Source of the DNA: Paramecium sonneborni
Lineage: Eukaryota; Ciliophora; Oligohymenophorea; Peniculida; Parameciidae
Direction of reading: 5' to 3'
Length of the DNA stretch: 64,000 bases
Assembly (NCBI GenBank): GCA_905182985.1
Contig: CAJJDN010000097.1
Span: 269,851 to 333,850, forward strand
The first letter of the stretch is position 1. Each line of letters opens with the position of its first letter. The notes under the pieces were generated by a model, which saw only the letters and a program-made list of their open reading frames with translations, was not told where the DNA came from and did no database searches. This document shows, piece by piece, positions 1 to 13,571 of this stretch. The position numbers and the translations under genes were made by a program.

Positions 1-2675
1 TACTAGAAACAGTCACTAAAGATAAATATACTCAAAGTTAGCAATTTGCATATTTACTAATGGAGAAGGGCTAGTAAAATTTAGAGTAATATTTGAAATC
101 AAAGGAGCAATAATATCTTGAAGTAGAAGAGTTGCATAAAAAATATTGGAATAGTTAATAAATATATTTGAATATTTGAAGCAAAAAAATATCGCTCATA
201 GAGATATCAAATTAGTAAATATTCTAATAATGGAACCATTTTAACTCAAAGCATGTGATGTTGGATGCAGTTCCTAAGTGGATACAATTTAAACAATTAG
301 TGTAGTTGGAACAATGTCCTACTTAGCCCCAGAATTGTTTTATGCTGAAAGTAATAAACTTAAACATAACCCTTTTAAAAGCGATGTTTACTCTCTTGGA
401 CTTTGCTTTCTCTATTTAATTACATTATAATAGTGGAATTCAAGGCAAAAGGTTAATTCTTAAGTTGAAGAAGAAATAATAAAGGATTATTTAAAACATG
501 TTAAAAGAATTACTGCTGACAATAATCTTATTATTGATATCCTCAAAAAGATGTTATAAATTAATCCTAATAATCGACCTGATTTTATTGAATTGAAATA
601 GATTTTTTAACAAATGAAAGAGTCTTAAAATAAACAAATTTTTTTATTTAAAGGTACAACCTTAGAATCTTTTGAATCCCCTAAAAAATTTCTTACATAG
701 CAAGATTATCTTTCTCCAGATATTATAATTCATAGAAGTAGAAATACAGGATCAAACTTTTATAAAGAGGAAAAGTAAAAATCAGCTAGAAATCTGTCTT
801 CAAATTTAAGTAACACAAAAAAATAAAAATCATAAAGCAATTTATTAACAGAATAATTCACAAAAACATAAATCTCAAAATCACCTAAAAACTCCTCAGC
901 TATAAAGGAACCATAATTTCTTTACAAACCTCCAACCCCAAATTTCAAAATAAAATCATATTAAGCTCCTGCTTCACCAAATCATACTCAAACAAATTTC
1001 TAACAAAAATAATTCTCTAAGTTCCATCAATCTGTAATTGAGAATAAAAAAACTAATACTGAAACCTTTTCTCAAACTTTACCCATAATTCAAACATTTT
1101 TATAACCAGAGTCAAAACCTTTAAATGATTTCCTATTTTGCAGTTATGATGATTTAACCAATTCATATTAATTTTAAAACTATATTTGCCTTTTTTTAAA
1201 TGAAAGGTAATCACTATAAAAAAAATGTTATTTACCCAATTGTTGTAAATTATTAAGTTTAAAACTAAATAATTCAACTCCAGAATTATATTTATCTACA
1301 GTAAATGACGTATAAATTTTAATTCTAGAATTAATTGATGATTTTAATCAAAAAGATCTTAATTATAGATGGTCTGAAAATCTTGGTTCTATGAGTTTTT
1401 AAGCGATAACTTCACTTGAGATTATTGTTAATACTCAATAAACTTAGGCTAATAATATAATATAGTTTTTAAATAAAATTTAGCACATTCCTAAAATTAA
1501 ATTAATATTTCAATCAGAAATAACTGAATAAGATCACAGAACTATAATGTGGAAATTAAGTAGATATAATTGTACCTCATTTGAATTTAGAATACCTAAT
1601 ATTAAATTAAATTTAACTCAAATATCTTAATTATGGTAATTTAATTAATCTTTGGATGAACTCTCTCTAGATTATGAGGATTGTGGAATTCATTAAATTT
1701 TTTCATTCCTTGTTACATCATTAAGAACAGTTGTTTTTAAAAAGTTTTCTATCAATTTAAATAAATTGTAATCCAAAAATTCTGAAATAAGTTTATTTCT
1801 TGAATATTTAGGATCCAAATAGTTACTTAAAGAATTATTTTTACAAATGGATCAACTCACAAATTATGATAAAATGGTTTAAGAAAAATTGAAGACTAAT
1901 ATTTTAAAACTTAAAAATATAAGAAAAACTATAATTATCCCTTGTTGGAAATACCTTAAATTTTGAGTTCTTTGAAAAATTATTTAATATATTCGAATAA
2001 CTTAAATAACTTTAAGTTATAATCATTTAATTTGATAGAATTTTTGAAAAAACAAAACTAAAAGAGCTGAAAAAGATATTTCATCAATTAAATCGGTTTG
2101 CTCTATAGTTTTATGGTACAAATAGAACTTTAACAATCATTTTGCATAATAATGAACTACAGAAATAATAAGATTATGGAACCACATAATGTAATTAAGG
2201 CAAATAAGTTAAAATAAGTTAGATGTATGAATGTATAAAATGTTCTAAATCTCATTAATTCTTTTTAAAACGTTAATTTCAAATATGTAGCACATGTGTA
2301 ACAAATTGCCATTCTAAATGTGACAATATTAATGTAAAAAATACTGAAGCAATAACACTTTGCTCAGATTCATTGACATAAAGTCTATTTAATCAAAATT
2401 TGATCAAGAAGAATCACACCTTCATTGAATGAAATGACACAAAAGATTTCAGATGTTATTGTAATTTATTAGGCACTTGCACTCAAGCAATTAGTAACAA
2501 AAATAGAAATAAATATGAAATACAGTTTAAGTATACTATTCTCTCTATTTTTAGATGCTAAACTTGTAACAAAATAATTTGTCGAATGTGTTCTTCTGAT
2601 TGCCATTCAACTCATAATAAAGAAATGTATATAAATAATTTTAGATGTGAATGTGATTGCGATAAACATATATGA
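1..2675 (+). CDS. Protein kinase with LRR-like middle and two UBR-like zinc fingers (5' partial, disrupted)
   Basis: The window opens inside a kinase domain. The hinge is followed by HRDIKLVNIL (about 196-225), a DVG in place of DFG, and an APE-like APEL (about 331-342). A Ser/Gln-rich linker leads to a leucine-rich region (about 1280-2060) and then two Cys/His clusters. The last, CNLLGTC...CQTCNK...CRMCSSDCHSTH...FRCECDCD, resembles a UBR box. A 24-nt intron (2525-2548) lies inside it. Three lesions are visible: a one-base frame break at the A6 run 138-143, another at the A5 run 1924-1928, and an in-frame TGA at 2430-2432 between the two fingers. The first could instead be a 32-nt intron (124-155), but that would shorten helix E of the kinase. 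The gene is either a decaying copy or carries homopolymer errors. UBR boxes bind N-degrons in known families; that role here is inference. Confidence 0.7.
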
Positions 2676-2787
2676 ATTAATACCAAATGTAATTAATTTC
2701 ATATTAATCTAAATCCAATGAAATATCTATTGGATAGAACTTAAGTAAGTTCTTTTGAAGTGCATATTTTTTTAATTGTACTACAAT

Positions 2788-4259
2788 TCAATTAATTGTA
2801 AATTTCCAACATGCATGGTCTAATTTATAGAATAATAAATACTCTATAATGATTTATAGATTTTTGTTATTGACTTAAATTTCTTTAGTCCATGAATTCA
2901 ATAAACCATTATTAATTTATTCTTCTGTAATTTCAAGAGGTTTTTCAGTAATTTCTGGTATATTTAATTGAATTTTAGTTCCTTTTTTAAAATCTTTATA
3001 ATCAAAAGATTCAGGAAGCATGTCAAAAATTGGAATAATATTTTGATCTAAAATCTATTGCATACTAATTTTATTGAGTAAAACAAAAATGGAATCCAAT
3101 TCTTTAAAAGTGGGAGAATACATTTTAATAATTTTTTATGATTTTTTTTCTCTGATTAAAATTTAAGAAGGCAAAAAATCAGTTGTATAGTAAATATTAT
3201 CAAAACTCACAACTTTCCTAATGGATCTCTTTAATAAAAGTTTTTCTGGAAATTCATGTTTTTCTAAGAAATGAGTGATTATGATATACCATTTATAATA
3301 AGAATTCCTATTTCTTTATTTATTGGTAATCCGGTTTATACTTTGATTTATAAATTATTATCTTCTGAAATAGGTATTTAATCTTATTTTATATCTGTTA
3401 ATCTAGTTTATTAAAGAAGCGGTGTTTCATTTAAATCATTAAGTATAAAATTATCTTCTGATTTTTAAATCTATTATTAAACTTTTTCAAGATTAAATTA
3501 TTCTACAAAGGATTACATTTCAAAAAAGTTATTCTTAACAATATCGTAAAGTTTTTGTGGAGACAGTTCAATAGTTTAAATATGTTAGTATTCTTATTAA
3601 TATAATTGAATTATGGGAAAATAAATTCTAAAGAATCCTTATCCTGATTGATTTTTAATAACAACAACACTTTAAAATTCTTCTGTATCAAATTATTTAA
3701 TTTTATATTTCAATCGATTCAAACCTTTTTATTTTAAAGCAACTGTATTTCTTTCTAGTAATTATAGGTTTTTTTATAAGAAATCTATTGGATCAGAATG
3801 AGTATTAAATATAGCCAAAGCCATTTAAAATGTTAATTGAAGGGGTTTAGTTGATTTTTTATTTACTTCATCTTCAAATTCTCTAATCCATTCTATTTCA
3901 AAAGATTTTATTAATGCAAGTATAGGCATCTTTTGATATTTGTAGATTTTCTTATAATATGTTCTTTATTCTTTTGGGATTGATTCTGTATCTTCTGCAT
4001 CAGTTAATTCTGCAATTAGATTTCTATTTAAAGGTTCTAATCTTGTAGTAGAATGACCAAATTTTTGAGAATAATGAAATTTAGATAAACCTTGAAATCC
4101 TCTATCACAAGCAGCTCCAAAGTGTCTTGAACTAAAATCTAGACTATTGACAAGTCCTTTTATATATTTTTGTATTACTTTAAACTACTAATTATTTTGA
4201 ATTTGGACTCTATTATATGATGGAACTTCTTTATAAAAGAGGTAACATCTTGCTTTCAT
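2788..4259 (-). CDS. Unknown 481-aa protein
   Basis: The frame is complete from ATG 4259 to TGA 2788-2790 after removing one 26-nt intron (3264-3289, GTATAT...TTCTTAG); the spliced length is exactly 482 codons. No signal peptide or membrane segment is evident. The N-terminal half, around SRHFGAACDRGF and FEIEWIREFEDEV, looks like a compact conserved domain, but I do not recognise the family. An ATG at 4371 opens a different frame and would need a one-base change to join, so 4259 was chosen. It lies convergent to the kinase gene, 112 bp from its stop, and downstream of the decayed PI4-kinase on the same strand. Confidence 0.75.
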
Positions 4260-4382
4260 TATGAACAAATTTGCTTTGAGTATTCCTGAGATAGGCTGGT
4301 TCAAGCAATTTGTGTTAAGTTGTCATAAGTTTAGGAAGAATATCAAATTTTGTATGACTATTGTTGTTCATTAATATAATAA

Positions 4383-5172
4383 TCAAGCAAATATACTATT
4401 TGCCAATTTTTTAAAATCATCATAGTATATGTGGCACTTTCATCAATTATTTTATGAATGTTCCTCTAATTTGAATCTATCTTTGGATGATTTCATTTCA
4501 AACATATCTAAACATGGTAATTCATTCTCTATTTTCGTAGCTTCTAAAATAAAATTAAACTTATCAACATTTTTCCTTACTTACTTTCAAATAATTAACA
4601 CATGCAACTATCCGATCCTTTTGATAATCTAATATAGTCTTTAGTTAATATGGATAATATGAAGGGTGCTGATTTAAATTTTATACCTCCTTGGGCTATT
4701 CCTAAAGTAAATCCAAAATCCTTATGAATTATATGATCATAATTATCAATCAAAATGTTTGCATTATATCTATCTTTTATAAGTATTAGACCTATTTAAC
4801 TAAATTCTTAGAATAAATTAATACATCTTCTGAAACTTTAATAATTTACATCATCATTTATTCTTATCTTAAATTATCGCCACCCTCTATAAGTAAGCTT
4901 TTTAAACAATATTTATTAAATTTTCCACAAGGTGATTGTGAAAAATTAACTACTTTTTTATCTTCTCGTTATTCAATAAATGGACAACGTTTTAAATCTT
5001 TTTAAGATAATGATTCTATATATTAAATATTCTGTTGTTAAACACGATCATTTAATTACTTTTTTATCTTTTCAATAGTTATTTCTTTATTTCGATAATT
5101 TTAATCAATTTAAATAATTGCCATCAATACTTAATCAAGGAATTTTATTTTGTTCAATTTTTATACTTACAT
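4383..5172 (-). pseudogene. Decayed phosphatidylinositol 4-kinase catalytic domain
   Basis: Read on the minus strand, PI4-kinase landmarks appear in order: GGDNLRQE, the catalytic loop KDRYNANIL, the metal-binding DFGFTLGIAQGG, SAPF, a later LPCLDMF...DRFKLE segment and a terminal YDDFKKLANSIFA like the FQYLTNGI end of the family. The roughly 60-70 residues normally between GGDDLRQE and the catalytic loop are missing. The reading frame changes near 4,850, 4,600 and 4,420. A possible 41-nt intron lies near 4,600, but no intron explains the internal deletion. Intact PI4-kinases phosphorylate phosphatidylinositol at position 4; this copy should be inactive. The catalytic residues themselves are still present, so decay looks recent. 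Confidence 0.75.
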
Positions 5173-5596
5173 TTTAACTTTTCTACCTAAAATACTAAGT
5201 TTTTAAAATCCTTCTCTTTACAACTTTTTATGATTATAAAATTTTAATTTTTAATTTAATACCTAGCTAACTAAATAACAACACTTTATTAATAATTCCT
5301 TAACTGTTTTAAATTATATAAATCTTGAAAAAGAGTATAATAAAATTAATGTATAATATCGTATTTCAAAAAGGCTCAAAATCAATTAATGTATATTTGA
5401 TTAATTTATTTTTTTTAAGTTTAGGATTTGTCCAATAAATACTCACCAAGTTATGTCAATTACTAAATTTGTTATTATCATCATAATTTAATAAATAAAG
5501 TCTAAAATAGTTTTAAGGTTGTTTTCTAAACATCTTTATTTATTATATATATTTATCTAATGTTATTAATTATATAATTAATTTGTATATAAAAAA
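5173..5596. other. Intergenic, no gene seen
   Basis: AT-rich spacer between two divergently transcribed genes. No open frame with ciliate-type coding bias and no RNA gene was recognised. It presumably holds the promoters of both flanking genes. Confidence 0.5.
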
Positions 5597-6129
5597 ATGC
5601 TAATATTTTTGATAGGTCTTGTTCGATCTCAGTCTGCTTCATCTGCTGGGATGAATGAGGTACAAATTAGTTTTTTTAGGATTCCAAACTTATTTATGAA
5701 ACATATTATGCATAACTATTACCATATTACATAGTTGATATGTAGTTTCCAGATTATTTTCAAATATCTATGAAAATAAGTGGATGTGAAAAATGCGATT
5801 CACCTTATATTGAAGGAGGACCTGATATGATAATTGAATTAAATTATACATTATATATTGTAAAATGTGATCAAATTTGGGAATTACATGGAATTTGTGG
5901 TACTTATTTAGAAGTTCATAAGTATATTATTTTTATATTATTTTAAAGACCATTGAATAAAGATATAATATATGAGTAACAAATAAAAGGTAAAGGAACT
6001 CTAAGAACATAAATGTTAACTAAATAATTATAAAGTGGACGATATGAAATATGGGTTGTTGTACGTAGTAAAATTGGATCTGTTATTCAATATGTGAAAT
6101 CATTTTACATAACTATTGTCAATTAATGA
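5597..6129 (+). CDS. Small secreted or lumenal protein, 170 aa
   Basis: ATG 5597 starts a short hydrophobic signal peptide (MLIFLIGLVRSQSASS). A 20-nt intron (5660-5679) follows codon 21, then an open frame runs to TGA 6127-6129. The mature part has a CEKC pair and two further cysteines around residues 75-110, suggesting disulphides in the secretory pathway. No domain is recognised. The next gene on the same strand begins only 15 bp after the stop. Confidence 0.75.
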
Positions 6130-6144
6130 AATATTTATTAATTT

Positions 6145-8140
6145 ATGTCAAAAAAGAAATTGGATCGTTTAGATGATGCTAAATGTTCTACAGATCGTAG
6201 TCATAATAAAAATAATAATAGTACTGATCTCAATTTTGTATTATTTTCATTTTTAATTTATGTAGACACTTCATTAGAGATTAAATAGTAATATTGAAGA
6301 ATAATAACTACAATCAAAAATTACATTCTTTTCAAAATTCAAATAAAAAGAAATACCTATTATCAATAATGATTCTATTTAAGGAATGGCATAAACATTA
6401 TCTAAAATATCATTCAATGAAATTCAGCATCATTAATTATAAAGAGAATATGATAAAATTAAAAATGAACTAGCTTAATTTAGAGCTTAACAAATTAAAC
6501 TATATTCAACTATAACTAAATTATAAAAGGATAATTAAACACTTATGGATAAATTAAAATTTTATGATGAAGAAAAACTTAATTTATAAAGAAAAATTTA
6601 AATTGAACAGAAATTAAATGAAGAATTAAATAAAAAACTTAAAAGATCTGAACAAAGAATTTAAATCATTTTAGAATCAAACATTGTTTTTCAAAAAGAT
6701 CAAATTAAAATGACACTTTTAGATACTCTTCATGAAAATGAACATTATAAAATGGAGGCAATACAAAAATAAAAAGATTTATAAAAGTATTTAATATTAT
6801 CAATATTAGATTATAAATTAATAATAGTAACCTTAATCATAAATTAAATAGACTCACAAATCGAATTATTACATCATAGAGACATTAAACAGAATCTGAA
6901 TTCATTGATTAAGATAAAATGGTCATTACTTTCACTGATATTCCAACTAATTTTATCTTTAGACATATTTTTCAAAATATAGAATGTAAATAATTCATTT
7001 CTACTTCTCTTGAATAAACTCCAGAACAATTTGGTTCTCATTTTAATCTCATACCTTAAGATCAAAAGAAAATTCATTTAATTTGGCTATTTAATCATAT
7101 GGTCAATTATCGAGAATTCAGTTAATAACACAACAATTTTATAATTAAATTAACTGAATTGATAGTGATAAAGTATTTAAAATTCTTAATTTAATAATAG
7201 AAACTATTAAGATTTATATAACTTTATATAAAATTTATCTTAATTCTTAAAAGTATCAAGAATAACACTTTGGCTTAGAGATTATTGGACTGGCTTTTTT
7301 GAAACTCTATAGGAAGGTAAATCTTAAAAAATCATTTGTTCTAAAGGGGCATTCAAAGACTGTTTAGAATAAAGAGAAGCTATAAATAGTAATATATATA
7401 ATATATAGATATATATAGAACTCACTGCATAAAGACACCTTTTATATTAAGATGGTAAAGGAGATGATGTTTATTAAGAAAATACTTATTTATATCCTTT
7501 GAATACAGAAACTGTATTACCTGCTGGTCTTTTGGAAGTCTTCTAACCTACATAAAATAATTCTTATTCAGATGTCTAATATTTTACTTCTCTTTTAGGT
7601 ATATTTGTTAAAATAGTTGTATCTAAAATAGAAAATGATATTGTTATATAAAATGTGGCAAAATAAAAAGATATTCTTCTAAATTAATTTTTATGTTTGA
7701 TGAAGGCAGATGATAAATTGCAATTTACAAACTTAATAAAAGAAATGTAATCTAAACTATTACAAATCTCTACTTGCGAAATAATCTTTATAGAAAATAA
7801 TTAAATGTTTAAATATAGTCGCCAAGGTTTATAATCAATAAAATGTATTGCTGGAGTTTGTGGTTTAATTGCCTAAGAGAAAAAGCCTGCTTTCTTTTCA
7901 AACCTTACTAAATAAGTGCATTATAATTAATTAATTGATATGTATACACTTGCTCCAGTTTATATTTATCCTATCTTAAATAATGATTAATGTTTAGCTG
8001 TTATTGAATTAACACTAACTAATAAATAAATTGATCATCATCGCTTTAGAGATCCATTAACTAGTTTAAATCAATAATCTAATTAAGCTAGAATGTTTTG
8101 TGAATGTGTATAAACAGCATATCTATGCAAATTTAATTGA
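6145..8140 (+). CDS. Coiled-coil protein with tandem GAF domains, 628 aa
   Basis: Four introns (6238-6265, 6787-6809, 7173-7200, 7389-7418) restore one continuous frame of 629 codons. Residues about 60-230 form a Lys/Glu/Gln-rich coiled coil. Two segments follow with GAF-like pattern: the first around SRITLWLRDYWTGFFE, the second running from a CEIIFIENNQMF strand through CIAGVCGLIAQEKKPAFFS to VYIYPILNNDQCLAVIEL. GAF domains bind cyclic nucleotides or other small ligands and often dimerise. No catalytic domain follows, so a ligand-sensing scaffold or adaptor is inferred. GAF assignment is by pattern, not by alignment. Confidence 0.75.
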
Positions 8141-8519
8141 ATATATTGATTAAATTTTTATAATATTATTCACTTTAGTATATAAAATGATTAATTTTTC
8201 ATTTATAAAGTAACTTAAAAAATATTATAATTAATTCCTTATTCAATATAAACTTTATAAACATAAGAAAATTTTTGAATTCTTCTTTAAAACAACACTA
8301 TTTATTCATTAATGCTATTTGATAGAATTAAAATATATATAGATATGTGTGCTAAAATATAATAATCTAAATTCTTTAATTTAATTTATATGACAAATAA
8401 TTACAAATGATTATTAAATATTTTTGGGAAATTCTAAAAATCTTCGTTTTAAGATGACATGGAACTCATAATTTATTAATTTAGAGAGCATTTTAATGTT
8501 CAATAAATATGTTTGATAA
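8141..8519. other. Intergenic, no gene seen
   Basis: AT-rich spacer upstream of the large membrane-protein gene. Short frames exist but none shows coherent coding. An in-frame TGA (8514-8516) just before ATG 8520 supports that start. Confidence 0.5.
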
Positions 8520-11500
8520 ATGTCATTAATGAAAAATAGACTCGGAATTATTGATTAAAATATGATATATAATTAAAATTAAACTAGTTTCACTTAATTA
8601 TGGATCTAGATGATGATTATTTTAAAGCATTACACAATTACATCTAAATGGTTATCATTCCTTGTGTAATTAATAATGTTAATGCAACCTCTTTTTATGA
8701 TAATTGAAAATGGATTGGAAGAGTGGAGTTCTGATTATTCTATTCTTCATCTAATAACCTTATTAATATTCAGATAAGATGTGCTACTTTTAGATTATAA
8801 CATTGATTATACAAGATTGTACTTAGTGGTTTTGGTGATATTCACAATTCAAAAAGTATGGTAATTTACCATTACATACATACTTTATCGAATTAAGGAT
8901 CGTGAACGATAATTTTAAAAGGTAGAAGAATGCTCTATTTTAAGAATCTCAATAATAATACTTGCAATATACACACAATTATCAATTACTATTTTGCATT
9001 TATTCTTTTCAACCCTTTGTATTATGAGTTTTGCATTTTGTATTAAAAATGGTTAAGAATATGTTCAATTAATTTTATCTTTACTTACATACATCTTCTG
9101 GTAAGTTGATTATTTAATAACATTTACTATATCCAGTACATCTCTAACTTTTAAACAAAATCATTTGGATATTTCATAAACTACAATACTAACATATTTA
9201 TCATATCTTTTTTAGTAATTACAAATTATCATATTTTGTATTTTACTTAATAAAAATAGTGTAAGACTTACAAATATAGTATTATTATTAATAGACATAA
9301 TATTTTAAATAATCAATCAATTATTATTTTAAACTTATATCTTTAAAGAATCACGCTAAATATTATATTTTATTTCCTCATTAAAATTTGTTTTATGTTT
9401 TTATTTTTTTGGTAAATCATTTAATCAAAATCAAATGTTTGAAAATTTAATAATTCCTTTATTATTAATACCAATAGTATATTATGGATTAATGACATTA
9501 GATATTAAAATTCATTATGAGGCTTTTGCTAATATGTTTAAAGAAGAACCAAATCTTAATAAACTTATATATTAACTTAAACTTATTTTAAATTAATGTG
9601 ATATAGAAAAATAAATGATTCCTTTAAAATCTTCTCTAATAAATAAATTTCATAGAAAATTATGTCATAATCCATTATGCATTTGTTCAAATAAAATTTT
9701 CATTTCAGAAATTTCATAAGCAAATGCTATAACTTAATCAATTTAAAAATAATTTATTTTCAACAAAATTTAATTTATATTGCATTCTAAAGAAGCCCAA
9801 AAAAGTCATTAATATAATTAATTAATTATTGTTCAAACTTTATTTTAATTTGATTTTGGTTGGCTGACAGATTCAATAAAAAATCTAACTTAATTATTGA
9901 ATTGTCATATAAATAATTAACACTTTGTAATAAAAAAGGAAATTTAAAAAAAAGTTGTTTATGATGAATCTTGTAATGAAACATCAACAAGAAAAGATAA
10001 ATCAGATGAACATTTAACATAATTTATTAGATTAAAAATATAATTAAATTTAATTGATTAATGTAGAATTAATTATATTCTTTATTAAGCAAAATTTAAA
10101 CTTAAATCATTTCTTGGTACTTCAATGCATGCTTATTAATAATTAATGGTTACTGATTTTATTCAGTCATTTCTAAATTATGATTAATGTTTAAAATAAA
10201 TTTAATCTTAAACAATTGAAACTATTAATGATAAAATTGAATTTTATTATAAAATAATAAAAGATGAGAAATAAGATTTAAATATTTTAGGAAAATGTAC
10301 AAAAGAAATATGTTTTAAACTTAATAAATTAAAAAAAAGACTTAAATAAGTATATGCAACATATCCATGTTCAAGTATTTAAAGATGTATTTGTTTTTTT
10401 TAATGTGAATTATTAAATAATTATTATGAGGCTAATAAAACATCTACAATCACATCAATGTAGGATGATAAAATGTTTAGAAATAAAAAAATTACAAATT
10501 ATGATATTTCAGTTGATCAGACAGCTTATGCTATACTTACAATTAAAGGAGAATTAGATGATTTTCATATAGAATAAACATCCTCATATTTTCTAAAATT
10601 GATTGGCAAAACATCTATTAAAGACGTTCATTTTTATTAATTGTTACCTCGTTTTATGAAAAATTGGCATCCTTTATTTATTCATAGTTTTTTTAATGAT
10701 GGTTAATCAAGATATTATAAAAGTTTTAATCAAAGTTTTATCTTAACAAATTCTGGTCTACTCAAAACAGTTTATTTATGTTATGATATTACAAAGATAT
10801 TTTCTAATTAAAATCTCGTTTTTGCAGCTTTTTTATAAGAATTATCTGATTAAAAATGTTTTTTATTATCTTATGGAACTAATTAAAGATTAAATTTTTC
10901 AGAAAACTTTTTTAAGAAAATTGGTTTTAATTAAAAAATAATTCTTACTCTCCCTCAAAATTTAACAGTTGTAAATGGACTCTATTTATAATACTTGATA
11001 CCATCTTTTCCACAAGATATTGAAAGGGATACATTTCAATTAAATACTGAGATGAGATTTTTAGATGATAAACATTTAAAGGAAGTTTAAGATGAAGGAG
11101 TAGATTTGGGAATGTATATTTTAGATCCAAAATAATGGGAAAAGGAGGAATAGGTTTGTTTTTACTCAATTTCTATAATAGTTACTAAAAGATATGTGTC
11201 TTAATAAACTTATTTATTCATTGAATTTTCTACAATAACAAAATTAACAAAAAATTAAACTGAAAATTCAAAATTTTAAACAATATAAAATATTGATATA
11301 ACATCACTTTAATCTTAAGAAGCTCAATTTATAAATGATAGTTTTGCTTCCTTAATGAATTTAAGTGATGAAGCGGAGCCTAAGAAAGTTAATATTTTTG
11401 ATGTTAGAATGAAAGAATTCTTGTAAAATGAATTATAAGAAGATGATGCTGTTAATATTGTTTCATTTAGAAAAGATGACCTTAATAATAATGTACTTCC

Positions 11501-13549
11501 TTAAAGTCATAGATTATTACTTTCAGAGAGAAAAAAAGAAATTTAATAAGAATTTTATAACATTTAATAAATAAATATAGAGTCTTTGAAATAATCTTCA
11601 ATTTATGAATCTCATAAGTAGAGATAAGTTGAACATAATGTGATTGATGAAATTTAATCTTAATAATCTTCAGTAGGAGGAGTGAAAGAATCACAATTAT
11701 TCAAAAAATTTGAAATGATTGAAAAGATAATTAAGAAAAAGAAGTTTGAGAAAATGACTATGTATTTAATATTACTTTTATTACAAACAGCTTTCTTTAT
11801 TTCGTTTGCATTAATAGTAATAACATTAATATCAGCAGAATTATTAATGTTTATTTAAGAAATAGATATGATTTCTTTACATGCTAGTATAATGGCACCT
11901 CATGATTTGTATTTATCAATAAAGGTAACTATTTCAGCATATTAATAATAATATCGTGAAAAATATATTGATAATGCAACATTATATAAATTGATAGATC
12001 CATTATATTAATTTAATGCTCCATACTATTTTGATTTGCAAAATAATTTATATAATGTTTTATAGAATGAACATTTATCAGAATTCTTTACTGATTAATA
12101 AGTAATAGTTTATTTTATGGGAAATAATGATTCTGTAACATATACTAAAGAATTATCTTTTAGAGAAGAATTACTTGCTATATTACATGCTTAATATTAA
12201 TTTAAGAGAGTTTTTGATGCTCGTAAGAATGCAAATGGTTAAGCTTGCTAAGTATTATAATTTGCAAATTATTTTAATTTATAAGATAAATTAGAAGAAT
12301 TAACAAATGAAATTTTAGAATATTCAAAAAATAGAAGTACAGCTGCAACTGATTAATGGTTTGTTATATGGTTAATTTATCAATTGATTGCTCTTTGTAT
12401 TGGACTTATTACTTTATTTTATAAAAGAAGTATATTAAAAACTTATGAAAAATTATTGAGTTTGTTTTATTTTTCAGATAAAAATTCATTTGAATAAGAA
12501 ATTTAAAAATTGAAGAATCTAAATACTTTAATATAATAAAATTAAGATTTGTTATCAAAATATGATTTTAATTTTAGAGAAAGAGAAGATTTAGTAAATA
12601 AAAAGAAAAAAGAAATTTAATAAACAAAAATTGAAAAACCAAAAAAGTTAGGTGAATAAAAATTATAAAAAATAATTCCAATAATAGCATTTTTTTGCAT
12701 GTATATTTACTTTTTAATTTATTCAGTAATAATTTAAGAAGAAACAAAAAATTATTTGACAAAATATAAATAGACAACAGATTTTTATAGATTAGTTTAA
12801 GATTTAAGATTCCGAAGTGGAAATATATATGTTTATAGAGAAATTTTCTTTAGATGGTCTAATTTTTCATATTTAAACAAATCTGATTTAAATCGTTTAT
12901 ATGGTTTGGTAGAGAAATCTTAAAATGTAATGTAAGTATATGTAAATGGTTTATCACAATAATAAAATGATGATTATTTATTTTCAGATAATTATATAGA
13001 TTTTGTAAGTTAAGTAGAGAATTCAAATCTTTGTAATTTTATAAATTAAGTATAAATATTTAATTAAAAATAGAAGTACATAAATCTAACTCCATATTGT
13101 GAATTTTCTTTGGATGGTGTATTAATGAAAGGAATGATACCTAGTTTGAATTACATTTCTCAATCCATTCGTAGTTAATAAGCAATCAACAATTTTACTA
13201 AGAGAGCAGAAATACATTTTTATGAATTGGAAGGAGCTTAAGTAATTTGTTTAGCTTTTTAAAATGTATCAGAATAATTAAAATAAGGTATGATTGAATT
13301 AACACATAGTTTTAATCAAACAAATGAGGTATTTTATTATATTATTAATTTAAATAGATCCTTTCTTATTTATTTTTATTTTCTTAATTGATTTTTTCTA
13401 TTGTTTATGTTACTTGTTTTAGAAAACTTTAAATAACAGAATTTACAATGTATAAGAAATCTTTATAATTAATTCCAATTTAAGTATTGCTTGGTGATGA
13501 TTCATTAGAAAGAGCATTAAGATAATTTGAATTTACAGAAAAAATATGA
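8520..13549 (+). CDS. TmcB-like multi-pass membrane protein with PAS-like domain, 1,654 aa
   Basis: Starts at ATG 8520, directly after in-frame TGA and TAA codons. Introns 9101-9136 (36 nt, unusually long, CAG end) and 13329-13357 (29 nt) give exactly 1,655 codons. The first about 330 residues hold many hydrophobic segments, followed by a Cys cluster (CHNPLCIC) and a helical repeat-like region. A PAS-like segment (about 660-780; FLKLIG, LLPRFMKNWHPLFIHSF) follows. Further membrane segments lie near 1070, 1270, 1375 and 1590. The order matches proteins related to Dictyostelium tiny macrocysts B that are abundant in ciliates; the name is from recollection of that architecture. A role in membrane sensing is inferred. 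Its paralogue lies convergently next door. Confidence 0.8.
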
Positions 13550-13571
13550 TTATTAATTAATTTTATTTCTA

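Noticed and set aside
124..155. 32-nt intron in the kinase gene
   Set aside because: It would have GTA...TAG ends, but removal deletes most of kinase helix E; a one-base homopolymer break explains the frame better, though it is not excluded.
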